DNA from: UPXZ01 sp049840795
GTDB lineage: Bacteria; Bacteroidota; Bacteroidia; Bacteroidales; Paludibacteraceae
Direction: 5' to 3'
Length of the DNA: 64,000 nucleotides
Assembly (NCBI GenBank): GCA_049840795.1
Contig: JASGJK010000044.1
Span: forward strand, 1 to 64,000
A program made the position numbers and the translations under genes. The notes beneath the pieces are model-generated. The model was not told the origin of the DNA, ran no database searches, and saw only the letters and a list, made by a program, of their open reading frames with translations. Positions 45,833-55,299 of this stretch are shown one piece after another (positions within the stretch are counted from its first letter, which is position 1; each line of letters starts with the position of its first letter).

Positions 45833-47737
45833 TTATAATCTGTTGATATTGTATTTCAGAGTGTCTTCTATTTTTATTTCATTATTATCCAACATAAAAC
45901 GAAGCACGTAAACCACTTTCGGTTCTTTTGCTTGCACGCTTTTTGTTATTTCTGCCAAATAATGCGATTTTTCGGTCAACAGATCTTTTACGCTCTTGTG
46001 AATGATTTCAAACTCTTCGGCAGATACGTTCGTCTCTTTTTGCTTGAGACAGACATCGCACACACCGCAAGGTTTCATATTTTTCTCTCCAAAGTAGTTT
46101 AACAGCAACTGACTTCTACAAATATCCGTTTCTTTGGCGTAACGAAGCACACTCTCTATTTTGCTTTCGTAACGTTTTTTCCTGTCGTCGTACGCCTCTT
46201 TTGAAATAGCTATCCTCGACACATTTTCGCGCTCACAAGTAAACGTCAGAAAAGGTGTTTTCTTTCTGGGGATGTAACTTATAACTTTATAGTTGGTAAG
46301 GTTTAACATCGTTTTGTAAAGATGTTCCTGCGACCAGCCTAACCGTGTACAAAGTGTTTCTTCGTGTATGGCGTGTAAATCGGTGAAAAGCCCCGTATAT
46401 GAGCGTAATAAGATGTGTATTAATTGGTCTTCGTCATCGGTATGCTTTAATTGGTACAAATCGTCTTTTTTAATAATAAATTTCACCATTGATGCGCTGT
46501 CTTCCTCGTCTATAAGTTCCAAATAACCTGCTTGTTGCAGTATTTTGATACTATTGTAAGCAACTAACAGCGGGAAATGAAACGTTTTACAAAAATCGAC
46601 CAAATCAAAAGAAAAAGTGGCGTAAAAACCGGTGCCAACAGCTAACGAGAAATAATTGCCAACTGCTTCATATACCTCTTTGATGGTCTCTTTCGGAGGG
46701 AAACTATCTGCAATTCGTTTTCTCAGCTTTACTTCATCCGCACGGTTATAAAGCAAAACGGTATAAGCCTTTTTTTCATCACGTCCTGCCCTTCCGGCTT
46801 CCTGAAAATAAGCTTCGAGCGTATCCGGCAAATCAATATGTACTACTGAGCGTACATCCGGCTTGTCAATACCCATCCCGAAAGCGTTGGTACACACAAT
46901 CACACGTGTTTCGCCCGTTTTCCATCTATTTTGCCGCTCGTCTTTGGTTTTGTTATTGAGACCGGCATGGAAATGCTCGGCTACCACGCCATTTTCATTT
47001 AAAAAGTCTGCTATTTCCTTTGTTTTTTTTCGGTTGCGTACATATACCACCGAGGTTCCCTTAACGCCTTGCAGTATTTTGAGCAAAGATTCTTCTTTTT
47101 TCTCTGTATATCTTACCACATAAGCCAAATTTTGACGGAGAAAACTCTTCTGATAAAGATTTTTTTCTTTGAATAAAAGTCGGTATTGTATATCCTCAAC
47201 TACTTCAGGCGTAGCGGTAGCTGTTAAAGCAAGAATGGGTACGTGAGGTAAGTGCGTTCTCAGTTCGGCAATTTTCAGGTACGAAGGTCTGAAATCGTAG
47301 CCCCATTGCGAAATACAATGCGCCTCGTCCACTGCAAGTAACGCCACTTCCATTTGCTTTACTTTGTTAATAAAAATCTCCGTACCCAACCTTTCGGGTG
47401 ATACATAAAGAAATTTGTATGCACCGAGCGCCGCATTGTCCAAAGTGAGTAATATCTCACTGTGGGTCATTCCTGTATAAATAGCGGCGGCAAGTATGTT
47501 TCTTTGTCTCAGGTTTTCCACCTGATCTTTCATTAAAGCGATAAGTGGCGTTACTACAATACAAACGCCCTCCATAGCCATAGTCGGCACTTGAAATGTG
47601 AGTGATTTTCCTCCTCCGGTAGGCATTAATCCAAGCGTATCCTTACCCGAAAGAATACTTTCGATAATTTCTGCCTGTAGCGGACGAAACCGGTCGTACC
47701 CCCAATATTGCTTTAATATGTTGACGTAGTTTTGCAT
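45833..47737 (-). CDS. recQ: ATP-dependent DNA helicase RecQ
   Basis: Superfamily-2 3'-5' helicase of 634 residues used in recombination repair. Helicase motifs: RFRPLQAEII (motif 0), TGGGKSL (K44, Walker A), VDEAHCISQWGYDFRPSY (DEAH and aromatic loop), ALTATAT, and YFQEAGRAGRDEKKA. The zinc-binding block has CRSQLLLNYFGEKNMKPCGVCDVC. The C-terminal HRDC domain is absent or reduced, which is usual for short Bacteroidetes RecQ proteins. It appears to be a single gene. Confidence 0.93.
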   Translation of the reverse strand: MQNYVNILKQYWGYDRFRPLQAEIIESILSGKDTLGLMPTGGGKSLTFQVPTMAMEGVCIVVTPLIALMKDQVENLRQRNILAAAIYTGMTHSEILLTLDNAALGAYKFLYVSPERLGTEIFINKVKQMEVALLAVDEAHCISQWGYDFRPSYLKIAELRTHLPHVPILALTATATPEVVEDIQYRLLFKEKNLYQKSFLRQNLAYVVRYTEKKEESLLKILQGVKGTSVVYVRNRKKTKEIADFLNENGVVAEHFHAGLNNKTKDERQNRWKTGETRVIVCTNAFGMGIDKPDVRSVVHIDLPDTLEAYFQEAGRAGRDEKKAYTVLLYNRADEVKLRKRIADSFPPKETIKEVYEAVGNYFSLAVGTGFYATFSFDLVDFCKTFHFPLLVAYNSIKILQQAGYLELIDEEDSASMVKFIIKKDDLYQLKHTDDEDQLIHILLRSYTGLFTDLHAIHEETLCTRLGWSQEHLYKTMLNLTNYKVISYIPRKKTPFLTFTCERENVSRIAISKEAYDDRKKRYESKIESVLRYAKETDICRSQLLLNYFGEKNMKPCGVCDVCLKQKETNVSAEEFEIIHKSVKDLLTEKSHYLAEITKSVQAKEPKVVYVLRFMLDNNEIKIEDTLKYNINRL

Positions 47738-47763
47738 ATTATTTGCAAATATACATTTAAAAA

Positions 47764-47800
47764 TAAAGAATCACCTGAGAAATTTCAGATGATTCTTTGG
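47764..47800 (-). terminator. Hairpin terminator after the secreted Lys/Thr-rich protein
   Basis: AAAGAATCACCTGA pairs with TCAGATGATTCTTT; on the minus strand it is followed by ATTTTTAA, between the gene ending at 47821 and recQ. Confidence 0.6.
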
Positions 47801-47820
47801 TATATGGTGAATCTGTAAAA

Positions 47821-48165
47821 TTACTTGCTGTTTTTGATTCTTTGCTGACGTTCACGGTATCGTTTTATGTAATCCGAATTTGCCGATGAACTTTTGGAAG
47901 TACTCGGAGTGGTAACACCTTGTGTTGCCGTTTTGTTAGCCGGTGTTTGTTTTGCCTGCGTTTGAACTGGAGTCTCACTCTTTACTTCGGTCTGTTCTTC
48001 TTCAGCCGGTTCAGCAGATCGCGCACGCAACGTTCTGTCCGATTGTGATTTTGAGGCAGCTTCTTCTCTCAATTTTTGCAATTCACTCTCTAAGATAATA
48101 GGCATTTGGGCATAGGAAGCAGCTGCAAATAGTATAAAAAACAATGCTAAAAAAGTCTTTTTCAT
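47821..48165 (-). CDS. Small secreted low-complexity protein
   Basis: Exported protein of 114 residues: signal peptide MKKTFLALFFILFAAASYAQ, a short helical segment (MPIILESELQKLREEAASKSQ), then a Thr/Lys/Ala/Glu-rich disordered stretch (TPVQTQAKQTPANKTATQGVTTPS) and a basic tail (YIKRYRERQQRIKNSK). No known domain is seen. A promoter-like TAACTTTG on the minus strand at 48223-48216 lies about 50 bases upstream. Confidence 0.6.
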   Translation of the reverse strand: MKKTFLALFFILFAAASYAQMPIILESELQKLREEAASKSQSDRTLRARSAEPAEEEQTEVKSETPVQTQAKQTPANKTATQGVTTPSTSKSSSANSDYIKRYRERQQRIKNSK

Positions 48166-48302
48166 ATCTTTATCATTTGTTTTATGATTTATTTTTTCAA
48201 TTATTATAATAACGACAAAGTTATAAAAAATTGTCTGTTTTGAAAAATATTACCTTAAAAATTTAGCACAAATACTTTTTAGAATCGTAGGAGGCAAATA
48301 AG

Positions 48303-48801
48303 TTATTGAAGTTTAAAGTTTATTGGAACAAAAAATTTACATATAACATTCTGTCCACTGAATTTTCCGGGTATCCAGTTTGGCATCGATTTGATCACTC
48401 TCAACGATTCAATCATTAAAGCTAATTTTGCATTTTCTATACTTCGTGCATACTCTTCCTGTTTTTGTCTTTTTCTTTTATTATTCGATGTTAATTGGCA
48501 CTTAGGAGCTAAGAACTTTGTTAAACTGTTCTCAATATGAACATCTTTTATTACACCATTTCTATCGACAACAAACACAACAATAATTTTCCCCATCACT
48601 TTAAATTCTTGTGCGATTACCGGATATCGAATAGTGCGTGCTATATAAGTCATCAATGCATTTTCTCCACCGGAAAAGGAAGGTGGTATTTCTGCTATGT
48701 CGTAAATTTTAGTTGTATCAACAGTAGCTTCCGTGCTGCTTTGTGAAAGCAACACATTATTTATACAACCAATTATGACTAATAGTAAAAATATTTTTAT
48801 A
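48303..48801 (-). CDS. Lipoprotein with a TonB C-terminal-like domain, start codon unusual
   Basis: The domain (ARTIRYPVIAQEFKVMGKIIVVFVVDRNGVIKDVHI to IPGKFSGQNVICKFFVPINF) is an energy-transducer TonB C-domain, a paralog of that in the M56 fusion at 50171. From the ATG-like start at 48755 it lacks export. Extending the frame upstream reads KIFLLLVIIGC, a lipobox, beginning with an ATA at 48801 where ATG would be expected. A minus-strand promoter element (TAATTTTG, 48833-48826) lies 25 bases before this ATA. I infer the real start is here, with the codon changed or mis-sequenced; without it the product would be a 150-residue cytoplasmic protein. Confidence 0.6.
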
Positions 48802-48825
48802 CTTGTCTATTAAGATTACTGATGC

Positions 48826-48833
48826 AAAATTAT
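48826..48833 (-). promoter_or_regulatory. Putative -7 promoter element
   Basis: On the minus strand TAATTTTG matches TAnnTTTG, with the likely transcription start about 18 bases before the ATA at 48801. Confidence 0.4.
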
Positions 48834-48949
48834 AAAAAATATCTTAGCAGGCATTAACACTTCTACAAAAAATAACAGTAAGTTTAGAATTACTGCTATT
48901 TTCAATAGACAAGCCTATATATAAAAGTGGCTGATGTAATCTCTTTGTG

Positions 48950-50128
48950 TCACAACAAATAGTTTAATTTAAATATAATGTCAATATGTTTTTGATTTCG
49001 AATAGTCGTTAACTTTACTATTTTTCCTTTTGTTTTCAGTTCTTTATAAAATTCCTTGTCAGTCAAGCTGTCGAGTTTCCTATTATTGATTGCAATAATT
49101 GTATCGCCTAATTGTAGCCCATTTTTGTAAGCTTCGGATTGATAATATATTGACATTACAATTGCATTTTCTTGTGTCTTTAAGGCATAAAATCCGGTAA
49201 GGGTTGAATTAAAGCTCTTTTTTGATTTTGAGTTTTTTTTCAAATACAATTTTTGATTTTTATAATCAATGGCATAATTATATCTGTCTAAAATTTCATT
49301 TCCAAGAAGTCCATCATAGTTTGTTTTCGAAAATGCGCCCAATGTATCTTTAGAAAAGCTTATTATCGGATCGTTTATGTTGTAGTCTCCAAGTTTTATT
49401 GAAATAGAACGAAAATCACCTCCATTAGAATTTCCTCCCAACGCACCTCCATATAAAATAGTATAGTCAATTACTTTTTCAGGTAAAATTACTTTGTCTT
49501 CAAACGATTGGAAATAAGGTGAATTTAGAATTATTGCATCCGAACAACCCAAATCCATTAATAATTTTGCTTTGACAAACTCATTTTTTCGTATTTCGAT
49601 ATCTACATTAAAATAAATTCTGCCATCAATGTAGTCAAAAGGAATAATTGACTCGTATTTAGCACGATGTACCACAGAATGTATTTTTAATGTTAACTTG
49701 TCGTTGTCTATTTCAATTGCTTGGTTTTTGATAAATTCGTTGCCAATAATTCCAGCAATATTTTCTCCGTTAATATCCGTTAATCTTAAAATAGGCGAAT
49801 CTGTAAATTTATGAATGTAATTACCTGCTTTAACCTTTACAGTGTCATTTACTAATAAAACTTGTTTATATCCTGTTGCTCCTGCGCCACGCATTCTTGC
49901 AGTATCTAATTTCGATTTTATTATTGAAGAGTGTTGGCTTATGAATGTGCTATCCATATATAATCCGTCTGCTCCTGTATCAAATACAAAACGCCCTTGT
50001 ATCGAATCATTAATGGTTGCATTGATATAAAAACTACCGTCTTTTTCAAATCTCACTTCATTTTTACTTGTAATACAAGACACTAAAGCAAAAGTGATAA
50101 CTACTGTCTCAATGATTTTACTTTTCAT
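48950..50128 (-). CDS. Retropepsin-like aspartyl protease with PDZ domain, lipoprotein
   Basis: Envelope protein of 392 residues. ATG 50128 gives a signal with lipobox LVSC (C18). Two aspartyl-protease lobes follow: FVFDTGADGLYMD (first catalytic Asp, classic DTGA) and LLMDLGCSDAIIL (second, with DLG instead of DTG). A PDZ domain (residues about 310-385) contains SEAYKNGLQLGDTIIAINNRKL. This combination occurs widely in Bacteroidetes; its substrates are unknown. The DLG change in lobe two is worth noting but common in the family. It lies 42 bases after the M56-TonB gene. Confidence 0.75.
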   Translation of the reverse strand: MKSKIIETVVITFALVSCITSKNEVRFEKDGSFYINATINDSIQGRFVFDTGADGLYMDSTFISQHSSIIKSKLDTARMRGAGATGYKQVLLVNDTVKVKAGNYIHKFTDSPILRLTDINGENIAGIIGNEFIKNQAIEIDNDKLTLKIHSVVHRAKYESIIPFDYIDGRIYFNVDIEIRKNEFVKAKLLMDLGCSDAIILNSPYFQSFEDKVILPEKVIDYTILYGGALGGNSNGGDFRSISIKLGDYNINDPIISFSKDTLGAFSKTNYDGLLGNEILDRYNYAIDYKNQKLYLKKNSKSKKSFNSTLTGFYALKTQENAIVMSIYYQSEAYKNGLQLGDTIIAINNRKLDSLTDKEFYKELKTKGKIVKLTTIRNQKHIDIIFKLNYLL

Positions 50129-50170
50129 TTTGATTTTTTTAATGCCTCCCAATAAATAAAATACAAAAAA

Positions 50171-51592
50171 TTATTGCAGTTTGAATTGTATTGGTAAATA
50201 ATAAATCACATTCACCTTCTCAGATTTATTTTGACCGGGAATCCATCGTGGCATCATATTTATAACACGTAAAGCTTCATTTTCCAAAGCGATTTTTGCT
50301 TTCTCTTTATTTGCATTTATCTGATTTTGATCTTCCACGCTTTTTGTGTCATTTTTATCATAAGCTGTCACAGTTATCTGAGTTTTGTTACTTTGCAATT
50401 CGGTTTTTGAGATTTGTGCTTGTTCAATATATCCTTGTTTATTGATGATGTATTGAACTACGACCCTCCCCATAGTTCCACTTTCGATGGCAACCACCGG
50501 ATATTTGATGTTCGAGGATAAAAATCTCATAAGCGCTTCGTCTCCACCCGGAAACATCGGTGGCTGATCAACAGAATGATATACCGAATCTTTGGCTATT
50601 ATAGGCGCAACAAATTTGATTATTGCTTTGCTTTTGTCAACCTTTGATTCCTTGGTTGAAATTGCTTTCTTTTGAGGAATCGGTGACTTTTTTTGAGTAG
50701 AATTTTGCAATTCAGCCATTACATTTTGTGCATTGCTGATAATTAACATCGTAAGCACAGCCGGAACTATTAAAGTGTATTTAATAAGTCCTTTACCTGA
50801 GGTTTTGGGTTTGTTCATCATTGTAATTCTTTTTTTAAGAGGTGAAACATTAAATTGATTTATTACTTGATTATTTATATAGTTACAAGAGATATTAAGC
50901 AATAGATATTGATATTTTTTTGCTTCAAATCCGACATTTAAAACATAGTTGTCCGCTAAGAACTCCAAGTTTTGTTTTATCTCTTTTTTTAGCAGCCAAG
51001 CTACGGGATTAAACCAGCAAAAAACTGTAAGCAATTCGCTAACAATCACATCGTACGAATGACGCTGGCTTGCGTGTAAAAGTTCGTGTGCGAGAATTTC
51101 GGGCAATTCAGTTTCGGGGTGATTATTCTTATTGATGAAAATAAAATTGAAAAACGAAAAGGGAGTGATGTTTTCGTTCAACTGGATTACTTTTATCCCA
51201 TTAATTTCAATAGGGGCTCCGTTATATTTTTTTACAAAAATAGAAATAACCTGAAATAAGATTTTGAATATCAAAACAAATACTATCAATATATAAATTG
51301 CCAATACAATATTTTCGTTTGTGACCCAAGATAAACCTCCGGTAGTTTGAGCCGGCGTTATCACTATTTCATTCAGATAAATTGTTGAAGCAAACTTCTG
51401 AATGACTTGTTGTTGCTGAAACCACTCGCCAAAATGTAGCAACGGATATAAGAATGAAAACAGCACGGTGGTAAGTAAATAAGCACGGCGAATTTTTAAA
51501 AAAGTATCACGGCGATACATCAATATATAAAACAAGTAGAACAACAATAACGAAACGTTTACTTTTATTGCATAGATCAATAGTTCGTTCAT
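50171..51592 (-). CDS. M56-family membrane metallopeptidase fused to a TonB C-domain (BlaR1-like)
   Basis: Membrane sensor peptidase of 473 residues. The N-terminal part has four helices and the zinc motif in ILAHELLHASQRHSYD (HELLH) with a further NLEFLADNYVLN acidic segment, as in BlaR1/MecR1. After one more helix (about residues 262-285) comes a Lys/Pro-rich linker and a TonB C-domain (PPMFPGGDEALMRFLSSNIKYPVVAIESGTMGRVVVQYIINKQG). No penicillin-binding sensor domain is present. Downstream of blaI (stop 51627), it is likely a sensor whose peptidase relieves BlaI repression; TonB-type fusion is a Bacteroidetes trait. Confidence 0.85.
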   Translation of the reverse strand: MNELLIYAIKVNVSLLLFYLFYILMYRRDTFLKIRRAYLLTTVLFSFLYPLLHFGEWFQQQQVIQKFASTIYLNEIVITPAQTTGGLSWVTNENIVLAIYILIVFVLIFKILFQVISIFVKKYNGAPIEINGIKVIQLNENITPFSFFNFIFINKNNHPETELPEILAHELLHASQRHSYDVIVSELLTVFCWFNPVAWLLKKEIKQNLEFLADNYVLNVGFEAKKYQYLLLNISCNYINNQVINQFNVSPLKKRITMMNKPKTSGKGLIKYTLIVPAVLTMLIISNAQNVMAELQNSTQKKSPIPQKKAISTKESKVDKSKAIIKFVAPIIAKDSVYHSVDQPPMFPGGDEALMRFLSSNIKYPVVAIESGTMGRVVVQYIINKQGYIEQAQISKTELQSNKTQITVTAYDKNDTKSVEDQNQINANKEKAKIALENEALRVINMMPRWIPGQNKSEKVNVIYYLPIQFKLQ

Positions 51593-51626
51593 TTGACTGA
51601 TTAATTTATTAGTTGACGTATTTATT

Positions 51627-51983
51627 TCATTTCTTTTCTATCAGTTTGACAATATCCTGAAGTTCTTCTGCCGATATTTTATTTTTCTCCGCAAAGAAGC
51701 TTACCATTTCTTTGTATGAATCATCGAAGTAATTCTTCACTATTTTTGAAAGAAACGTAGCTTTATATTCCCTTTCTTCAATGAGTGGGACGTATTCGTA
51801 TGTGTTTCCGTACATTTTTGAAGTCAAATACCCTTTCTTCTCCAAATTTTTAACGATAGAAGCCACCGTAGTATAAGGTGGATGCGGTTCGTCCATCTGC
51901 TTGATAAAATCCTTGATTACTCCCCGTTGCCGTTGCCAAATTATCAGCATTAAATCTTCTTCCTGATGGGTCAATTTTTCCAT
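51627..51983 (-). CDS. blaI: BlaI/MecI/CopY-family transcriptional repressor
   Basis: DNA-binding repressor of 118 residues with an N-terminal winged helix (LTHQEEDLMLIIWQRQRGVIKDFIKQ, PHPPYTTVASIVKNLEKKGYLTSKMYGNTYEYVP) and a dimerisation tail. The family binds operators upstream of its own operon and is removed by cleavage by the partner M56 peptidase, which lies just downstream. It starts 3 bases after the stop of the TPR gene, so TPR-BlaI-M56 is one transcript. Confidence 0.9.
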   Translation of the reverse strand: MEKLTHQEEDLMLIIWQRQRGVIKDFIKQMDEPHPPYTTVASIVKNLEKKGYLTSKMYGNTYEYVPLIEEREYKATFLSKIVKNYFDDSYKEMVSFFAEKNKISAEELQDIVKLIEKK

Positions 51984-51986
51984 AGT

Positions 51987-53276
51987 CTATTTCTTTTTTT
52001 GATATATTTTTTGCAAGAATTTCTTTTTCAGATATTTTATCCGTTGGTCTGCTTTGTTGCTGTAAGCATCACTCACCGTATCAGGAAGCAAGGATACCAC
52101 TTGTTCATAATATTTCAGCGCTTGATTATAATCCTGAATATATTCGTACGCTAATCCGGCGCCAAGTAATGCAGTAGTATCGTGTGGTTTGTGCTTTAAT
52201 GTTTGAAGATAGTTTTCGATGGCATCATAAGGTTTACGATTCAGCATCTGTATTTTACCCAAATTGTTCAACACCTGCGCAAGCTGATTGGTATCCGGTT
52301 CAATGAGTTGAATTGCTTCTTTGAAATACCTCTCCGCCACTTCCGTTTTACCCGTTTTTTCTGCCATTTTAGCTAAATAATATTTGAGAGGATAACGTTC
52401 GGTTTCTGAAAGACTATCCGCTTTAATCATATAATTATAAGCCTTGTAGATTAAAGAATCATTGGCGCGATAGAATGACATCGCGGCAAAAAAAGATTGA
52501 TCGTAATCAAAATTATCTGTCATCGCCTCCAATTTGTCATAGACTTTAATAGCTCTTGTATAGTCGTCATTCAAATAATTTGCTTTACCGTTCAAACTCA
52601 ATATTTCCGTATTCAACGAGTCTGTTTTCAAATAATTATCCGTAATACCAATTAACTTTGCAAAAGAATCCGTAGCAAGATACAAAAAAGATAACTGTCT
52701 GAATGTCAGATAGTCGTTTTTATCCTTTTTATATTGATTTTCGAGTACCCGGATAGCTTCCGGAGTATTATTTAGAGCTGCTAAATTTTTGGATTTCAAT
52801 CTTATAGCCGATGAAATAACCGAATTTATCAATACGCTGTCAATGACTGTCAAGGATAAAGCATACATTTTTTTTGAGTAAAGAATTTCAGCTTTCTTAT
52901 TCATCAAAAATAGCTGCCTTGATATAGCGGTTGCTTTATTCAAATAAATCAAAGCCAAATCGCTGTTTCCAACAGATAACGACATATCAGCGAAGTCACC
53001 CAACATCTTCATATCTTGTGGAAATAGTGTTGTAGCCAAGCCCATCGTAGTAAAAGCATCATGTACCAAACCTAACGAAAGCTGCGCGCGTGCCTGAGCT
53101 TGCAACGTAATCACATTTTTATCGGGTAATGAGCCTACAAAACGAATTAATGCCTGGTACTCCATCGACTGTTCCAATCGATGGATAGAATCTAAATAAT
53201 TTATCTCCGACCATTTCTGCGAAGATAACCCGGTGACAAAACTCAATAGTGTAACAATAATCAATATCTTTTTCAT
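51987..53276 (-). CDS. Secreted TPR-repeat protein
   Basis: Exported protein of 429 residues (signal MKKILIIVTLLSFVTGLSSQ) made of about ten tetratricopeptide repeats, e.g. AQVLNNLGKIQMLNRKPYDAIENYLQTLKHKP and TTALLGAGLAYEYIQDYNQALKYYEQVVS. No enzymatic domain. It opens the TPR-BlaI-M56-aspartyl protease cluster. Confidence 0.8.
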   Translation of the reverse strand: MKKILIIVTLLSFVTGLSSQKWSEINYLDSIHRLEQSMEYQALIRFVGSLPDKNVITLQAQARAQLSLGLVHDAFTTMGLATTLFPQDMKMLGDFADMSLSVGNSDLALIYLNKATAISRQLFLMNKKAEILYSKKMYALSLTVIDSVLINSVISSAIRLKSKNLAALNNTPEAIRVLENQYKKDKNDYLTFRQLSFLYLATDSFAKLIGITDNYLKTDSLNTEILSLNGKANYLNDDYTRAIKVYDKLEAMTDNFDYDQSFFAAMSFYRANDSLIYKAYNYMIKADSLSETERYPLKYYLAKMAEKTGKTEVAERYFKEAIQLIEPDTNQLAQVLNNLGKIQMLNRKPYDAIENYLQTLKHKPHDTTALLGAGLAYEYIQDYNQALKYYEQVVSLLPDTVSDAYSNKADQRIKYLKKKFLQKIYQKKK

Positions 53277-53672
53277 CTGTTTATGATATCAACCCCTCTC
53301 AATCTCTCCGAAAGGAGGAAAGTAAAACTAACATTATAAAATCGTCTCTTTGCGTGTCTCGTTACATTGGGCGGGCTATTTATCTTTCCGTTTCATAAAA
53401 TAACTTTGCACAGAAATACGACAACTTTGCAAATCTACGAAAAAATCGTAGGCGCAATAAGATTTATTTAATATTTATATTTAATTAACGATTAAGCAAA
53501 AAATATAAGGCGATGAAAGGAAATTGTATGGTCATACTCTTGCTTCTTGCTCCTACTTATTTCACCCCTTAAATGAAAGCTTTGCCCCATATTTTGTTTT
53601 TTCGCCCCCGTGAAAGCTCTGATTTCCCTTTTTTTTGCAAAAGAGTAAAATGCGCGGTTTCTTTGCAACAAA
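53277..53672. other. Spacer between divergent genes
   Basis: Contains a CCCCTCTC..GGAGG palindrome near 53293-53320 related to the CTCTCC repeat family, a TAACTTTG -7-like element on the plus strand (53401-53408) and a TCTACGA/TCGTAGG hairpin near 53434. No gene is visible. Confidence 0.4.
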
Positions 53673-54800
53673 ATGAATCTTATGAACTATTCGAGGCGAT
53701 TTACAGAACTTAATTTAATGTTTAGCTTAGGCAAAACCACTTACCTGAAAGAATCGGATATCATCCTCCGTTTTTTCCCGTTTCAAAGTTTGTCGAAGCA
53801 TATCGTTGGGGTTACCGACCATGAAGCAGACCATCACATTGATGAAAACTTGTCATTTGTTTATCCGGTATTTGTGCCTGCCAAAAAGGCAAGGAGTAGT
53901 CAGGCTATTTTGCTACTACACGGATTGAACGAACGAAACTGGAACAAATATCTGACGTGGGCGGAATATCTTTGTAAAATGACCGGAAAGCCTGTAATCC
54001 TTTTTCCGATAGCGTTTCATATCAACCGTTCACCACAAGCGTGGTCTGATCCGCGAAGCCTGCGTGAAATGCTTTCGTTGCGTAGACAACGTAATGGCAA
54101 CGACCGTTCTATTTCGTTTGCTAATCTGATGCTGAGCGAGCGAATAAGCAATAATCCGTTTCGCTTTTACACTTCGGGCAGAGAAACACTGTTTGACTTG
54201 GTTAAACTTTTTCAGGATATAAAAGAAGGTAATCACGCGCTGTTTACAGAAAACTGCCAAATAGATATTTTCACTTATTCTATTGGTTCTTTTTTGGCAC
54301 AAATTACACTTATGACAGATTTGAAAGGACTATTCTCCGACTCGAAACTGTTTATGTTTTGCGGTGGAAGTATTTTTAGCCGAATGAACGGCGTTTCGAG
54401 AGGTATTATGGATAAGGAAGCTTTTGAGAAAATGCACAATTATTATATGAATGTATTTGACTCGCAAAAAAGCACTTTGCTGGTTCAGGATAAAGTCTTT
54501 GAATCGTTTAACAGTATGATTTCGCCGGAACGCAACGCGGAGCATCGAACTGCATTTTTTAGAAACAACGCTACCAGAATTAAAAGCATTTTACTAAAAC
54601 ACGATGTAGTAATTCCATACCAAGGCGTGCGAGAAGCGCTGGGAGGCGCCAATACACAAAATAATACGCTTTTATATGACTTCCCTTTTACTTATACACA
54701 CGAGAACCCTTTTCCGGTAGATGTCAATACAGATTCGTGCGCTGTTGACCGTTCATTTAACAGTGTCTTTTCAAAAGCTGCTGATTTTTTAGCGTGCTAA
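53673..54800 (+). CDS. DUF6051 alpha/beta-hydrolase-like protein
   Basis: Protein of 375 residues in the DUF6051 family, an alpha/beta-hydrolase variant. The oxyanion region is AILLLHGLNERNWNKYLTWAEYL, the candidate nucleophile block is DIFTYSIGSFLAQI (Ser in Y-S-I-G, not the strict GxSxG), and a late histidine appears in ILLKHDVVIPYQG. No signal peptide, so probably cytoplasmic. The start at 53673 is uncertain; MNYSRRFT a few codons on would serve as well. Substrate unknown. Its end overlaps the antisense Fic fragment by 12 bases. Confidence 0.65.
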   Translation: MNLMNYSRRFTELNLMFSLGKTTYLKESDIILRFFPFQSLSKHIVGVTDHEADHHIDENLSFVYPVFVPAKKARSSQAILLLHGLNERNWNKYLTWAEYLCKMTGKPVILFPIAFHINRSPQAWSDPRSLREMLSLRRQRNGNDRSISFANLMLSERISNNPFRFYTSGRETLFDLVKLFQDIKEGNHALFTENCQIDIFTYSIGSFLAQITLMTDLKGLFSDSKLFMFCGGSIFSRMNGVSRGIMDKEAFEKMHNYYMNVFDSQKSTLLVQDKVFESFNSMISPERNAEHRTAFFRNNATRIKSILLKHDVVIPYQGVREALGGANTQNNTLLYDFPFTYTHENPFPVDVNTDSCAVDRSFNSVFSKAADFLAC

Positions 54801-55155
54801 GGGTGTGGAGGCGGGAGTTTGGGTTAATTTATTGGTTTTCAATTCATAATTTGTACTTCGTCCGCCTTGTTCAGATTTCGCTAGAATTCCTTTTTCAATT
54901 AAATTCTGAATGTCGCGCAACGCTGTATCTTGCGAACATTTTCCGATTTTTGCCCATTTAGTCGTGTTCAAAACTCCTTCAAAGTCGTCCATTAGCATAT
55001 TTAGTAGTTGTAGCTGTCTGTCATTTATTGACACTTTAGAGTTCTGAAGCCAAAATTCGTGCTTGTAAATAACTCTTTCAAGTAATTTTTCGGAGCTTTC
55101 AATTGAGCGCATTAAACAATTCAGAAACCATTCAAGCCAGTTAGTGCGCTAAAAA
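54789..55155 (-). pseudogene. C-terminal remnant of a Fic/DUF4172-family protein
   Basis: On the minus strand, RTNWLEWFLNCLMRSIESSEKLLERVIYKHEFW, then a winged helix (INDRQLQLLNMLMDDFEG, CSQDTALRDIQNLIEKGILAKSEQGGRSTNYEL), is the end of a Fic protein. The FIC core (HPFxxGNGR) and everything before it are missing; the frame is closed by TAG just upstream of RTNW. The fragment is bordered by near-inverted sequences TTTTTAGCGTGCTAA (54786-54800) and the inverse of about 55140-55155. Confidence 0.65.
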
Positions 55156-55299
55156 TACAACCTATTCTCCTCATTTTTTTCTGCTCTTGCCGCTAACTCT
55201 GTCTATTAGCAATACCACTACATTGGGTGTTTGATATGGTAATATTTTAGAGTATTAACAAACCGCTCAGTTGTTCTTAGGTAGGCAGTCAAAGATAGG

